Source: Syngnathus acus (lineage: Eukaryota; Chordata; Actinopteri; Syngnathiformes; Syngnathidae). From it: 64,000 nucleotides of DNA. This document shows positions 45,601 through 56,600 of the stretch, in pieces (within the stretch, counting starts at the first letter, position 1; each line of letters opens with the position of its first letter). The stretch is taken from positions 5,428,631-5,492,630 of the forward strand of contig NC_051108.1 in assembly GCF_901709675.1 (NCBI RefSeq), in the 5' to 3' direction. A program made the translations under genes and the position numbers. A model generated the notes under the pieces. The model was given only the letters and a program-made list of their open reading frames with translations. It was not told the origin of the DNA and made no database searches.

Positions 45601-46454
45601 TAATAACAAAAACAAACGATTATATTTTTTAATGTTTAATCATTGTTTTAATACACTTGGCCTGTTATTAATCGATCTAAAAATATTTATGCTTGATGTA
45701 ATATATACCAGCTGGTATATTCATCAATCAGTGAGCACATTTATTTTTACTTTGGAAATACTGGCATCATGCCTATGATACAGCTAATCACTGTGGTGAT
45801 TTGTCCCCGTTGTCAGGCTTGAGCTAATGGACTATCTGGACAGCATTGACTGCAGTCTTGAGGATTTTCAGGCCATGCTTTATGGAAAACCAGGCATCGA
45901 CGTAGATAATTTGGAGGTAAAACACATAAATACATACATTGCCGGTACTTAAATCTTCAAATAGCATCCTAATCTATTTGGTTTCCTCTTGTTTCCAGGA
46001 GAGTACGTCATCCAAACAGATCCCAGCCCAAACAAATAATGGCAAGCTGGTGGGAAACACAGGTGAGTGGGTTTCCTCACATTTGACCTCTGAGGTCATA
46101 CATATGGGATAGTTGTTAGCTTACTTCATATTGTGCCTATTGATTCCTTGTTTGCGTTCAGACAAGCAGTTGATTCAGTACACTTCCTGTCCGCTGTTGG
46201 CCTTCCTGGACGGCTGTACCACGCCTGCAGAAGTGGAGCTGGGCGGAGGAAGCAGCACCCAGCCAGAGCTCTCAACCACCTATGTCGGGTCAGAACCGCC
46301 GTCGGAGCTGCTGGACAGCAGCGTCGAGTCAAAGCCGCCCGTCCGAAGCTCCCTCATCCGCCTGGAGCCTCTAACAGAGGCCGAAGCCAGCGAAGAGACC
46401 CTTTTCTACTTGTGCGACCCTCAGGTCATCTGCCCTGAGATGGATGGGGTGTAA
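42700..46454 (+). CDS. hsf2: HSF2, heat shock transcription factor 2 (12 coding exons, 506 aa)
   Basis: A nuclear transcription factor that trimerises and binds heat-shock elements, with roles in development and stress (family knowledge). Exons: 42700-42792, 43133-43241, 43808-43935, 44184-44308, 44403-44478, 44542-44603, 44667-44742, 44985-45115, 45206-45469, 45817-45916, 45999-46062, 46162-46454; total 1521 nt, in frame throughout with GT-AG introns. Exons 1-3 encode the winged-helix DNA-binding domain (residues 1-110), including FIRQLNMYGFRKV. Exons 4-6 encode the HR-A/B trimerisation coiled coil (about 111-198). Exon 10 encodes the HR-C region (355-388, [18 protein letters not shown]). 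The C-terminus carries [19 protein letters not shown], a strong HSF2 signature. K82 in VKQE matches the SUMO-acceptor lysine of human HSF2. The first ATG opens directly on [11 protein letters not shown], the family N-terminus. It differs from HSF1 in the linker and tail and is about 30 residues shorter than human HSF2. Confidence 0.97.
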
Positions 46455-48089
46455 GCATTGAAGCGATAATACTGTTTTGCATCCACTCGAGCTGCAGTTT
46501 GTGCCTTCAACGATAAGGCTTTTACACTGAACCGGTTATGAAAGGAAATTAAGCTAAATTTTTATAATTACTGTACTTGTTACATGAGGCTTTGTTGCCA
46601 TGTGGAAAAAAAAAAAAAATTGCACTGCTTCTTCTAAGAGTTGCATCAGCCGTTAAATGTCACGTTAACTTCAGGATTAGTTTCCACCTGTCCATACATT
46701 CTTCACCATGACTACAAACTGGGCACAGTTCACAAACTGAGGGCATTTCTCTCTGGAGAAGCTGTAACTTGTCTTGTGCTTTGTTAAAGGGAAATGTTTT
46801 CTGCCATTTGGTCAACATGCCTGTTCTCATCTTATGCTTAAGTACGTGAAGTCTGGCACAAACTAGCTGGTGTAAAATGGCGCTTCCATGTCCCTGCAGT
46901 CAGGTTCAAAGCTAAAAGAAAATACTGATATGCTTTCCTTAGCAAATAGACTGTAAATACTTCTATTTATTCTTGTTAGTTTGTTGTTCTCATTGTCTGT
47001 CTTTCCACAACATTTCTCATCAAGCAACATTCCTGATGTTAAGCGTCACTGTCAGGCTTGCTTCTCTTTGAATGCCTTTGGACTTGTTTTCATAACATTC
47101 TTGACAACTGGAACAAAGCTAATATAATGAGCTTAGTAACTACAAAAGGAGATGCAATGTGATTCTAATTAGAAAAGCATTGGTCGTCTTTGAATCAGTA
47201 CACAGATGTGTTGTATTGGTTGTTAGATCCATTATTAGAGCAGCATATGAATTTATATTTGGAATTTCACTGTCATACATTATCAATTTAACAGTATTAA
47301 ATGATGATGTTCATACAAAACTGCTTAATAGAGCATCGTATGTGTGCAACATTAATTGTATTAAATTGGACCACCGTGAGGATGCATGAAACTAGTAAAT
47401 TACGATCTTGTAATATATGCTAGTCATTGCAATATTAACATTGCTTTTATGAAATGCTCGATAACAAAATATCGCCATGATCCTTTTGTGTGTGTAAAAT
47501 ACTGTATATTCAGATATAAAGAGAAATTATTTGTCATGGCAAAGAGGTGAAATTGAAACCTATCAAGTTGCATAGCACACAAGATTTATACCTAATGCTT
47601 TGGATGCCAATGACAATAGTTTAAAACTATATATAATATAGCAGTGACTAAAAAATATTTTCAATAGAAATGTTGGATGGTTCCAAAAATGTGCAGTAGT
47701 CCCACAAGCAGAATTTCAATACAGCTCTTCTACAGGATTACATGAGTTTGTGAAAAGTTGAATATGTGCGTGTTACCTTTTAACCTTGAGTTTTTATTGA
47801 CTAGAAATACAAATTTGTCCTAGTTGTCAAGAATGAAATGGGAAACATGTTATTTAGTCAAAGTCAAAGTCTGCTTTATTGTCAATTTCTTCACATGTCA
47901 AGACATACAAAGAGATCGAAATGTTAAATGAAATGTTAAAGCCAAATTAGCTCCCAGAGAATGTTGGTGATTGCTTGTATTTGGCCTCAAAGTTGTTCAG
48001 CTGTCTGTTAAGGTATTTGTTGTCCATTATTTTCAACATGGGATCAAAATGAAACTGATTCAAAGCTGACATATCATGGTTATATATTT

Positions 48090-48420
48090 TCTTCTTTTTT
48101 TTTTTTTGCCGAAGTAGAGTTTACTTGCGCCGCACACTTTTTGATTGATTAAAAAGATGTGAGATTATTGATGATAAGACTTGTCTTTACAACCATACAT
48201 GACACGTAACGAAATAAATCCCTTCACAATATTAATGAACACGTCTTGTGAACAAGCACTGTAGTCAAGTTAAGAAGCTAACGCAAGCGTTAGCGAGAAG
48301 CTAACGAACGTATTTAACACATTACCGTATTGTATTCCCCAAGAATAAAACAGCACATTCGATGCAATTCATCTGATACAATTACTCAAAATACATCCAC
48401 GAGAAGTCAAAACATAAAGC
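48090..48420 (+). repeat. Dispersed repeat, uninterrupted copy (homologous to 29,490-30,030)
   Basis: From TTACTTGCGCCGCAC at about 48121 onward, this sequence aligns with the DNA just right of the MITE at 29522-29757 over about 270 bp. Shared blocks include TTTTTGATTGATT, the GTAACRAAATAAATCCC region, TAGCGAGAAGCTAACRAA and AAAACAGCAC. Similarity also extends left through GCCGA. It contains a short palindrome, GCTAACGCAAGCGTTAGC. I do not recognise the family. It may belong to a larger element ending near 49206, where GGTGCGGCTTATAG and ATTACGGTA form a typical MITE terminus. Confidence 0.7.
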
Positions 48421-49139
48421 GCTAAAATCAGCAGAAAGATTGATGCTAATGCTATGAAAACGAGGGCATCATAGACACGCAATAATATGGAAGTGAAATA
48501 CAGTTTGTTACTTTTGTGTCATCTCAAGCTTACCGCTTTACTGTGTCGGTCGTTTTCATAGACTGAAGGAACTGAACCCTCAATGAAACGAAAAATCCTT
48601 GAGTTGGTTTTGGACCTACAGCAAAAGTCTCTCCGAGTAATAAAGATGGCGGATTTGCGTAATTGTCTGCACCCACTACCTTATTTGGTAGTGCTGCCCC
48701 AAAGACTGACGTACTAGATATAAACATCTTACTTTCTTATAAACAACAAAACCTTTGCGGTCAAATTAAAGTCTGGTGAAACCATAGTGTATAACAATAT
48801 ATCATTTTTCCATTTCAGTTTATTGTTTTATTAAATCAGTTACAATACACTTAACATTTCAAAAATCAGATTTGGATCAAAGCAGAGGTTATCGCCATAA
48901 TACCTTACGAGTGCAGAGTGTGGAAACAAATGTTAACACCATAACTTCAAAAGTTGCAAGTCAAAAGGTAAGCTAATTATATCTATCAAAATCAATCATC
49001 TATTGCGTGTGTGGAGGCAGGTAACTGTTTACGATCACAGCAGCAGACCTGCTTATTTCAACAAGTTTGTCAGTGAGTGATATGTTTGGATGATATACAC
49101 TAAATGGACAAAAATATTTGAAATATTTCAGACAGTGTA

Positions 49140-49206
49140 TAAAAGAAAACAGAATTTTCCTCTCATTTTAACTGGTGCGGCTTATAGTCAGCAAATTACG
49201 GTACTT
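49140..49206 (+). mobile_element. Right terminus of a GCGGCTTATAG-type MITE
   Basis: The sequence ends in ACTGGTGCGGCTTATAG, then AAATTACGG followed by TA. This matches the organisation of the other TA-flanked elements here (inverted CCGTAAT ends, internal TATAAGCCGC). The matching left terminus is not evident, so the element is truncated or fused to the repeat at 48090. A related fragment with TATAAGCCGC lies near 56460-56500 in SLC35F1 intron 1. Confidence 0.45.
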
Positions 49207-49617
49207 TTTGGGATCACTTTGGAAATTGTTCTTATTTTTTGTTCCAGCATGACGGAAATGAGTTCACTTACAGATTTACCACATTTGTCCAAATAATGAT
49301 TACACCCCTCAAATTCTCAAGCAGAGGTCACTTAAGATTTTAAAATAAACGCATGCAACAATTTTAATAGAAATAACGGGGAAACATACATTAATATATT
49401 TACAACAGGAACCACATTGCTTTAGAGTCACAATAACAAGCAAAAGAGACTTGGCTGCAATTTGGAGATGGAACACACAAAAAATTAAAAGCAGAAATAA
49501 AATCCTATTTACCAAACAGCTTAATCACACCTACTTTTTATGGGCTTTGCAGTAATAAAACACAAGCTAAGCTGAGAACGGCTAAAATGTGCAAGCGGTG
49601 GGGACAATGAGTGTGTT

Positions 49618-52600
49618 TCACTCAAAGTCCCTGTTGACCAGGACTAGTGGGGCCACCAGCGTCCACACATAGAGAGCGATGCAGATCCAGCTAGAGGAGA
49701 TCTTCACCCACACAGCGGGCCATTTGCTCGTCATGGCTTCGTAGTTGGAGTCAGGGCTGCAGGGAGAACACAATATACTGTCGAGTGAAATAGGTCTGAA
49801 TTGGGTTTTGCAATATTCCAATTCCAATAGTCTTTTACTTGGTTTTCATTAGCTACAATAACCTTGATCTGAATCTGTTTCTGTGAGTTTGTGAGTCCTA
49901 GCCAATCCAGCTACTTACCTGTACCAATTAGTGAGAGTCATCATGATGTAGAGTGAAGCCAAGAACAGCATGAAATGGAAGAAGGAATAAGAATAGGTGA
50001 CTCCGTCCTTCTCATTGTCCACAGCCCGGTTGGCCCCATCGCCCTCCTCAAAGTTGTCACCCTGAGGTCCGTCTTCGATCAGAGCGGACTCATCACTCGT
50101 GAGAGTCAGTTTGTTCACCTGGGCGTTGGATGAGTTGCGAATACTGCAGGACGAAAGAGAGACAAGGACAGTCTACACAAAGAGACGAGGGGTGTGTCCA
50201 TTTTAAGAGCTGAACTGCTTGCTCCCTCACCTGGAGTATAGGACACACATGAGGAAGAGGATCAATCCCACAAGGCCCTGGGCGTCCCACCACTGGACTG
50301 CATGGTCCTCAGTTGCAGGGGTGGTGGTGTTCAACCCAATGATACCGAGAAGGCTCGGGTTGCACTTTCTATCTGTGAAACCAGAATTGGACATTGGTTT
50401 GAAAAATAGAGAAACATGACTGAAACTTGCTCATATTTATTTGTTTAATTAAATTTTTACAAATTACATTTATTGTAACAGCCCTGATAGTTATCATACA
50501 AATTATGCTCCAGCTCTTACCAGGCTCATTGGTCATTGCAGACCAGGTCAAGTACATAGTGTACAGAGTCACCAGAGAGGATTGCAGCAGGCCAGAGCGG
50601 GGTTGGGACTCCTTCAGTCACACACACAAAACAAAGATTAGCAACAAAAAAAAAGTAATTTTTATCATGTATCTGTATATCCTGTCAAAATGTGTGTGTG
50701 GGGGGGCTACCTGGATCTGAGGCAGGACGGAAATAACAGACACCCCAAGGCAGAGCAACATGTTGATGCTGACAAAGACCTTGTTCTCAGTGCATCCATC
50801 AGTGTGGGTGTAATAGATGTAGAAAAGGATAACGGCCACCAGGGACAACACGTAGTTCAGAGCAGTGGCAGACAGCAGGGCTGCAAACATAAGCAAAGAT
50901 CAATCTAAGAGCCTGATTTTTTTTTTTTTTGTCTCAACTACATCATAACTATGAAATGTTAAATTAAGTCTTTCTGTTTGTTTGAGGTCCATACCTGCAT
51001 ACCAGCAGCGTGAATTACCCTCCTCCATCTTCTCGACCCAGGACTCGTTCCAGGAATGGGCAAAGTCAATGAGCAAAACCAACTGGATGAGGATAAAGCA
51101 GAATGCACCCGCCATACCGATGTAGAACCACACTGCAGGAAAAAGAAAAAGTTCGGAAGAGGTTATTACAATCATTCCTGCAAGACTGGTTTCCCAGAAC
51201 TTGTCATACAAATTTGCCAGATCCACTCAGAGATAAATCTACTCAAAACTGTGGATAGAGCACAAACAGGTCAAATTACCGGTTGTAAAGGAACCCTCTG
51301 CGATAAAGAAAGCTCCAACGGTGATAGCAGCAGCTGCTGCAAACTTGAAGAACCAAAACCTGCAAAACAAAATTACAGAATTCCTCCAAATATTCAATAT
51401 ACTATTATACACAATACAAATGTTGTTCTAATAAACTTGGTTTCCCCAATGCATTTCAATGGGCATCAATTAAAACACAGACTTCCACTACATGCTTATT
51501 TTTCTCTGTCTGGTCTTACCCATTATGCAGTGCAGCTCGGGGGTCTTTGCTGCTCTTGACTTTGACCATTAGCAGAGAAAAGAGAAGGAAAAACATGGCC
51601 ATGCCGAAACAAACGCGGTACACAGCCTTGTAGCCAACCAGCACGTCACAGTTCACATGACCCTTCATGCCAGGGATGGATGAACCCGTTCCTCCCTCAC
51701 AAAATCCTGGAATCTAAAAGAAAGCACGAACAATCATTACATCGTATTGTGAATCGTATTGTCATTACAACTGCAAGTTATAATTGAGTCAGTATTTTCT
51801 GCTGCTGGTTGCGCTTGAAGGATCAATTTTAACGGTTTATCACGTGTTTTTTTTTTTCTAGAAGAACACGCATTACCTTCTTCAAATGCTCCTCCATGCC
51901 AGGCATCAGCATGATGCAAGCAATTCCCACTCCCAGCAGAAGGAAGAAGGCGTATATGAGGCGAGTCACCGTTGAGTTATTTCCACTAGGACAGCAGCGA
52001 CACAGCAGACAGGGGGCGCTGCCGCACAGACACGGGATCTGGAGAAAATAGGTTATTAAATGAGAAAATAGGTTATTAAAGCAAATAGTACGTCACGATA
52101 TGGCTATAAATCGCTTGTCATGGTGGCGAGTAGGCCTCAATATAGTCTAATGTCAGACCGTTAATAAAATGTTGCAGACTTGTTTACATGGCCGCTGTGT
52201 CGCAATGGCTAACCTCGTATCAGCTTGCTTTGTTGACATCATTGCCGATGCGTGTTTAGCGTTTACGACACACGACAAAATTAACAAATTGAAGAAAATT
52301 CAAACAGACCGCTTGTTATGTACGAACACAAACACTACAGGCTCCCCGGTTGTCGTTACATTCATCGTTTGTTTCGGTTTTGTATTTCATGAACAGACCC
52401 GGTTGTCGTTACATTCATCGTTTGTTTCGGTTTTGTATTTCATGAACAGAAGACGCGACTAAAAACATCTTGTCTTAAAATATAATTTCAACTTTACATT
52501 CGATACGTAACCAAAGTCACCACATTGTAAGCTATAACGACCTGCGTCACTGTAAAAATCACACGGCCTTTGCTTTTCTTACTGCACAGTCATGCCACCA

Positions 52601-52725
52601 AATGAGAACTGGAAATAAACTACTAATAAATACTGACACGCAAAATAATGTTATTTAAATGTATCATTTATCAATGTATTACGTACCCAGCTCGCCATGG
52701 AGCACAAGCCCAGAACGGCTCCCAT
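49618..52725 (-). CDS. serinc1: SERINC1, serine incorporator 1 (10 coding exons, 459 aa)
   Basis: A polytopic membrane protein of the TDE1/SERINC family, linked to incorporation of serine into phosphatidylserine and sphingolipids in ER and plasma membrane (family knowledge). Exons in transcript order: 52687-52725, 51877-52038, 51520-51713, 51280-51359, 50995-51132, 50711-50880, 50521-50611, 50231-50372, 49919-50143, 49618-49756; total 1380 nt, all junctions GT-AG and in frame. The N-terminus [13 protein letters not shown], the cysteine-rich [20 protein letters not shown], the central [18 protein letters not shown] and the C-terminal [14 protein letters not shown] are diagnostic. About ten hydrophobic segments are visible. 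The acidic loop before [13 protein letters not shown] is typical of SERINC1/3. The loop after the second hydrophobic stretch ([15 protein letters not shown]) is longer than in human SERINC1. I prefer SERINC1 over SERINC3 from overall match and from its place beside HSF2, as in human. Confidence 0.95.
52345..52450. repeat. 53-bp tandem duplication in SERINC1 intron 1
   Basis: The stretch starting GGTTGTCGTTACATTC at 52348 recurs at 52401 with a 53-bp period and no differences that I can see through CATGAACAGA. Complete identity suggests a very recent duplication or a polymorphic or assembly-derived copy. It lies in the large first intron, away from splice sites. Confidence 0.85.
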
Positions 52726-53141
52726 GATGGTCGATGTTTACTCTTTTCAACTCGGATTCGGAATGGCCGCGAGTCTCTAAATAGAAGATGGATGATTTTA
52801 ACGTACGGTCGTTACTCTTCTTCACTGCTTTGTGTCGTTTCACGAATGCGTACATATATGGTACTGCCCCCTACAGGACTACATTCGCACTCTTTAGAGT
52901 TGGAGTGACGTTACCTCCTTGGGGTCAGACGTTTTTCTTTCTCCATGAATGCGTTTTTAAATACACTATAAATTAATATAATAAACAAATAAATGTATTT
53001 AAATCTATTTAGATTTTTTTTATTTGAACATATGTATGACTTATATTTTAAATGCATATGTATGCGTTGTGTGTTTACATTCAGTGTTCAACCTCCACTG
53101 TAAATAAACAAAAAAAACGTATTTACTGTACGGTACAAAGT
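52726..53141. other. Spacer between SERINC1 5' end and SLC35F1 3' end
   Basis: SERINC1 is transcribed leftward from here, so its promoter and 5' UTR should lie just right of 52725. A CTCF-like core (minus strand CCTGTAGGGGGCAGTAC, plus positions 52861-52877) is about 140 bp upstream of the start codon. The rest is AT-rich with no recognised coding sequence. Confidence 0.4.
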
Positions 53142-53147
53142 TTTATT
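53142..53147 (-). terminator. Candidate poly(A) signal of SLC35F1
   Basis: AATAAA on the minus strand about 495 bp past the SLC35F1 stop codon. It is the first canonical hexamer I noted in a plausible position before the SERINC1 promoter. The interval 53148-53641 shows no other gene and would be 3' UTR. Confidence 0.45.
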
Positions 53148-53618
53148 TCCATTTCCGTCTGTAAATACTTAAGACCTCAAGCAATGGATAATGACCATGT
53201 AGTTCTGTTTGAGCAGATGGCTTTTCTGTAAAATGTACAAAATAATTAAATCAAACACATACAGAAACAGAAACACTGTTCAGCCACGCTCATCAAGCAT
53301 GAAGAGTATGATTTTCAAAGAACTAAAAAGAAAGATAACAATACTGTTACAACTATGTACATAATAATTTACATTCACCACTGTAGAGGCTAAGTCTTTA
53401 GTTAATAACATTCAGTCTCTTTCAGGTACACGTTCAGTTGTGTACGATGATTTGTCAAAGGGATTTGAAGCTTCCTCTCCTTTAGTATGGCCCATAGAAG
53501 AACACCGGGTTCATGCAGGAATTGATCATCCAGTTTTACCCGCTCACAACTGTGGGCCAAAACATATGTACGTTTGCATCCCACATATCCACCAGTACTC
53601 TCCAACAGTCAACAATAT

Positions 53619-53646
53619 TTTAGGAGAGTATTTTTACTCTCCTAAA
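53619..53646. other. Perfect 12-bp hairpin spanning the SLC35F1 stop codon
   Basis: Arms TTTAGGAGAGTA (53619-53630) and TACTCTCCTAAA (53635-53646) are exact inverted complements around a TTTT loop. On the transcribed strand the TAG stop (53642-53644) lies in the 5' arm and the rest in the 3' UTR. It might affect termination or mRNA stability, or be a coincidence of local AT-rich sequence. Confidence 0.8.
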
Positions 53647-56600
53647 TTACACGTAAAGTAGGTTCCTCCCCTGACTCAGGGCTCAAGCTGGTGTACGCTA
53701 CAGTTGGCTCTAAAACTCGATGACTGGACTGGAGGGGGTCTGTAGGACGATTGTTGCCTGTGTTCCTAAACTGCTTGTAGACTCGAGGGTCTTGAACCAC
53801 ATAGGTGGATGCAGACGAATAAACCACCAGTCCCAAAATAATCAAGAAGAATGACATCAAATAGAGACAAGAAAACTGCAACACACAAGAAAAACATTGT
53901 TTTAGAAAAATAACCTTATTATAAATATGTATTTTGAACATGACTATCTACTGAGGTTGAGGTACCGTATTTTCCGCACTATAAGGCGCACCTAAAAACC
54001 TCAAATTTTCTCAAAAGCCGACAGTGAGCCTTATAATCCGGTGCGCCTTATATATGGACGAATATTGAGCCACTACAGCAGGCGTGTCCAAAGTCCGGCC
54101 CGCGGGCCAACTGTATATATCTTATATATGGACAAAGTTTTAAAATGGGCCATTCATTGAAGGTGCGCCTTATAATCCGGTGCGCCTTATAGTGCAGAAA
54201 ATACGGTAATCAGAAAATATTTATGGTCACCCTAAAGAAATAACACCCTAAGAATTTTAATACAAGAAAATGTAACCATTTTTACCTCGTAATGAAAGAG
54301 GAAGAGGCCACACAAGAGACTGTACAGGTCAGCTGTGAGCAGAGAGAGATTTATCGAGGCAGCACTCGTCCTCTTCATTACCACTGGCATGAAGCTGTAC
54401 AGGATGAACATGAAGGTACTGAAGCCCACATAGAGAAGACCTGTGACACAAACAGCAATTTGTTTCCCATTACATTTACTTGCAGACATTTGAAACTCCA
54501 ACGGAGGTAAATATACAAAACTTGCCAATCTGCCAGTCCCAGGGAACCTTCAGCAGCTCCTTGTGTTCCATAATGGCCCTGCAACTCAACAGACAAACTT
54601 CTGAGGACTGATGTCATACATATATTATGTGCATCAGAATTTGTGGAGCAGAATTTCTGCCTCCTAATTTCATCTTCAGAAATGAAATGCGTACCGTATT
54701 TTCCACACTATAAGGCGCATCGGATTATATGGCGCACCTTCAATGAATGGCTCATTTTAAAACTTTGTCCATAGATAAAGCGCACTGGATTATAAGGCGC
54801 ATAGAATAAATAACTCAACGTTACTCAAACGTTAATGCAATCACAATATAGTAACACTCGAAATAGTGAAAACAATAACAATATACCAATAACTCAACGT
54901 TGCTCAAACGTTAATATCACACAACAAACAAAATAAACACGTAAAGCTTACTTTAATAAGTTAGTCCTCATCCACGAATCCATATTGGTCCATATATAAG
55001 GTGCACCAGATTATAAGGCGCACTGTTGGCTTTTGAGAAAATTTGAGGTTTTTAGGTGCGCCTTATAGTGCGGAAAATACGGTACATATGGTTGGAATAA
55101 TTTTCAGATTTACCTTTTAAACACAGATTTATTTATTACTCACAGTTGGATGCCACTGAAAAATGACCCAAAGAGACCCATCATGCCCAGGAACTCCACA
55201 CGGCTCAGGTTCTTCACTATGTACTCCTCACAGACGTTGGAGATCCCATACAAAGTTGCTCCACCCAAAACTAACATATCACCAAACAACTTTTGTTCCC
55301 CTAAACAATAGAGTATGAAGAAAAGACATGAAAACTTATTTTATCCTTATGGAAAAACATAATAACTGACAAAGTCAAAGAAAAGTGTCCACTGTGTTTG
55401 TGAGTGCGCTCACCGAAGCCCTTCTGCCGGCCAAGTAGGATGTCAGCCCCAACCATGCACCCAAAACCCAGAAGACACAGTAATGTGCCTACAATGTGGA
55501 CGGCCTTGTATCTCACCAATAGAAAGAACCACGACAGCAGTAGGACCACTGGGAGGACAAAGCAGTCTATCAGCTGAGAGGAGGAGAGAGAACAAAAATG
55601 AGATATAGCATTGCTGAAATAATAAATCAAAGATTTTGCACTATATTGTATCTCGATCTGGATGGGTGTAATAAACTTCATTAGGACCACATAATACAGC
55701 TAAAGTGTTTCCCCCCCCCTTAACGGCTACTTAAAAACCTCTCCAAGAAACACTGCACTTCTTATCACACAGTTATAAATCACATTGTCACCAAATGGAT
55801 GCTCCTCCAAAGACAATGAGAAGATTATTGAATTTTTCTACTTGGAAATCTGAGTCAGTAAGGTCAGCAAATGCCACATCAATATGATTCCTACAGTCAG
55901 CAAATACAAATACCTGTACACTGGATAGCGTGGTGTATTGGTAAGCTTTGAGTATCAGGTAGTTGGCCTCGATGTCAATCAAACCTAAAATCATGTACTT
56001 CCACCAGCGCTGTTTCAAAATGGCCAGCAAGTTACCTTCACCTGGTGAGACGGAGACATACACAAAGATGTGTAAGCTGTTTTCATTTATTTTCCATATT
56101 CTTTTTTTTTTTTGTGGTGGTTATAGGAAGGTGTTCCAATACTGGGATAAGGGTCTGCATTGTTCTGTGCGTACCTTGCCTAACTGCCAGCGTGGTGGTA
56201 TAGACCAGAAACAACAAGATGTAGTTGAGAAAGCCCTGGAACACTGGTGTGTTGGCATGGAAGTCATCAGCCAGGTACTTGCTAGTCAGGCTAATGGCAC
56301 AAATTAACAAGGACAGGACCTGACCCAAGGCCAATGTCACAAATAGATCTCTGCAAGAAACAGGAGACAAATTGATAATGTTTGAGTCCTGTGTCAAGAT
56401 GCATATCATAAATTTGTATTACCGCACCAACTAAAATTAGGGCAAAATCTCATTTTGTTTACATATAAACTGCACCGGACTATAAGCCGCAGGTATTTTA
56501 ATGATTAATTATTATTTGTAAGAGAATAACCACAAAGAGGATTGTCAGGAAAAAGATGATTATTTGCCTTTTATTAACAATGTTTATTGACAGAGATGAA

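Larger units (their letters stand above)
46455..49617. other. HSF2 3' UTR, repeats and SERINC1 3' UTR (convergent genes)
   Basis: HSF2 and SERINC1 converge on this interval. I saw no canonical AATAAA in the first 1.6 kb after the HSF2 stop; ATTAAA occurs near 47296 and 47355 as weaker candidates. A fragment at 47856-47922 resembles a dispersed fish repeat (AGTCAAAGTCAAAGTCTGC). The interval 48090-49206 is repeat-derived (separate entries). On the minus strand two overlapping AATAAA hexamers at 48829-48842 could serve SERINC1, but they lie within the repeat-rich zone. Exact transcript ends cannot be set from sequence. Confidence 0.4.

Noticed and set aside
48530-48727. Minus-strand 65-codon frame in the repeat right of HSF2
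   Set aside because: It lies in repeat-derived DNA, has no recognisable motif and no splice context.
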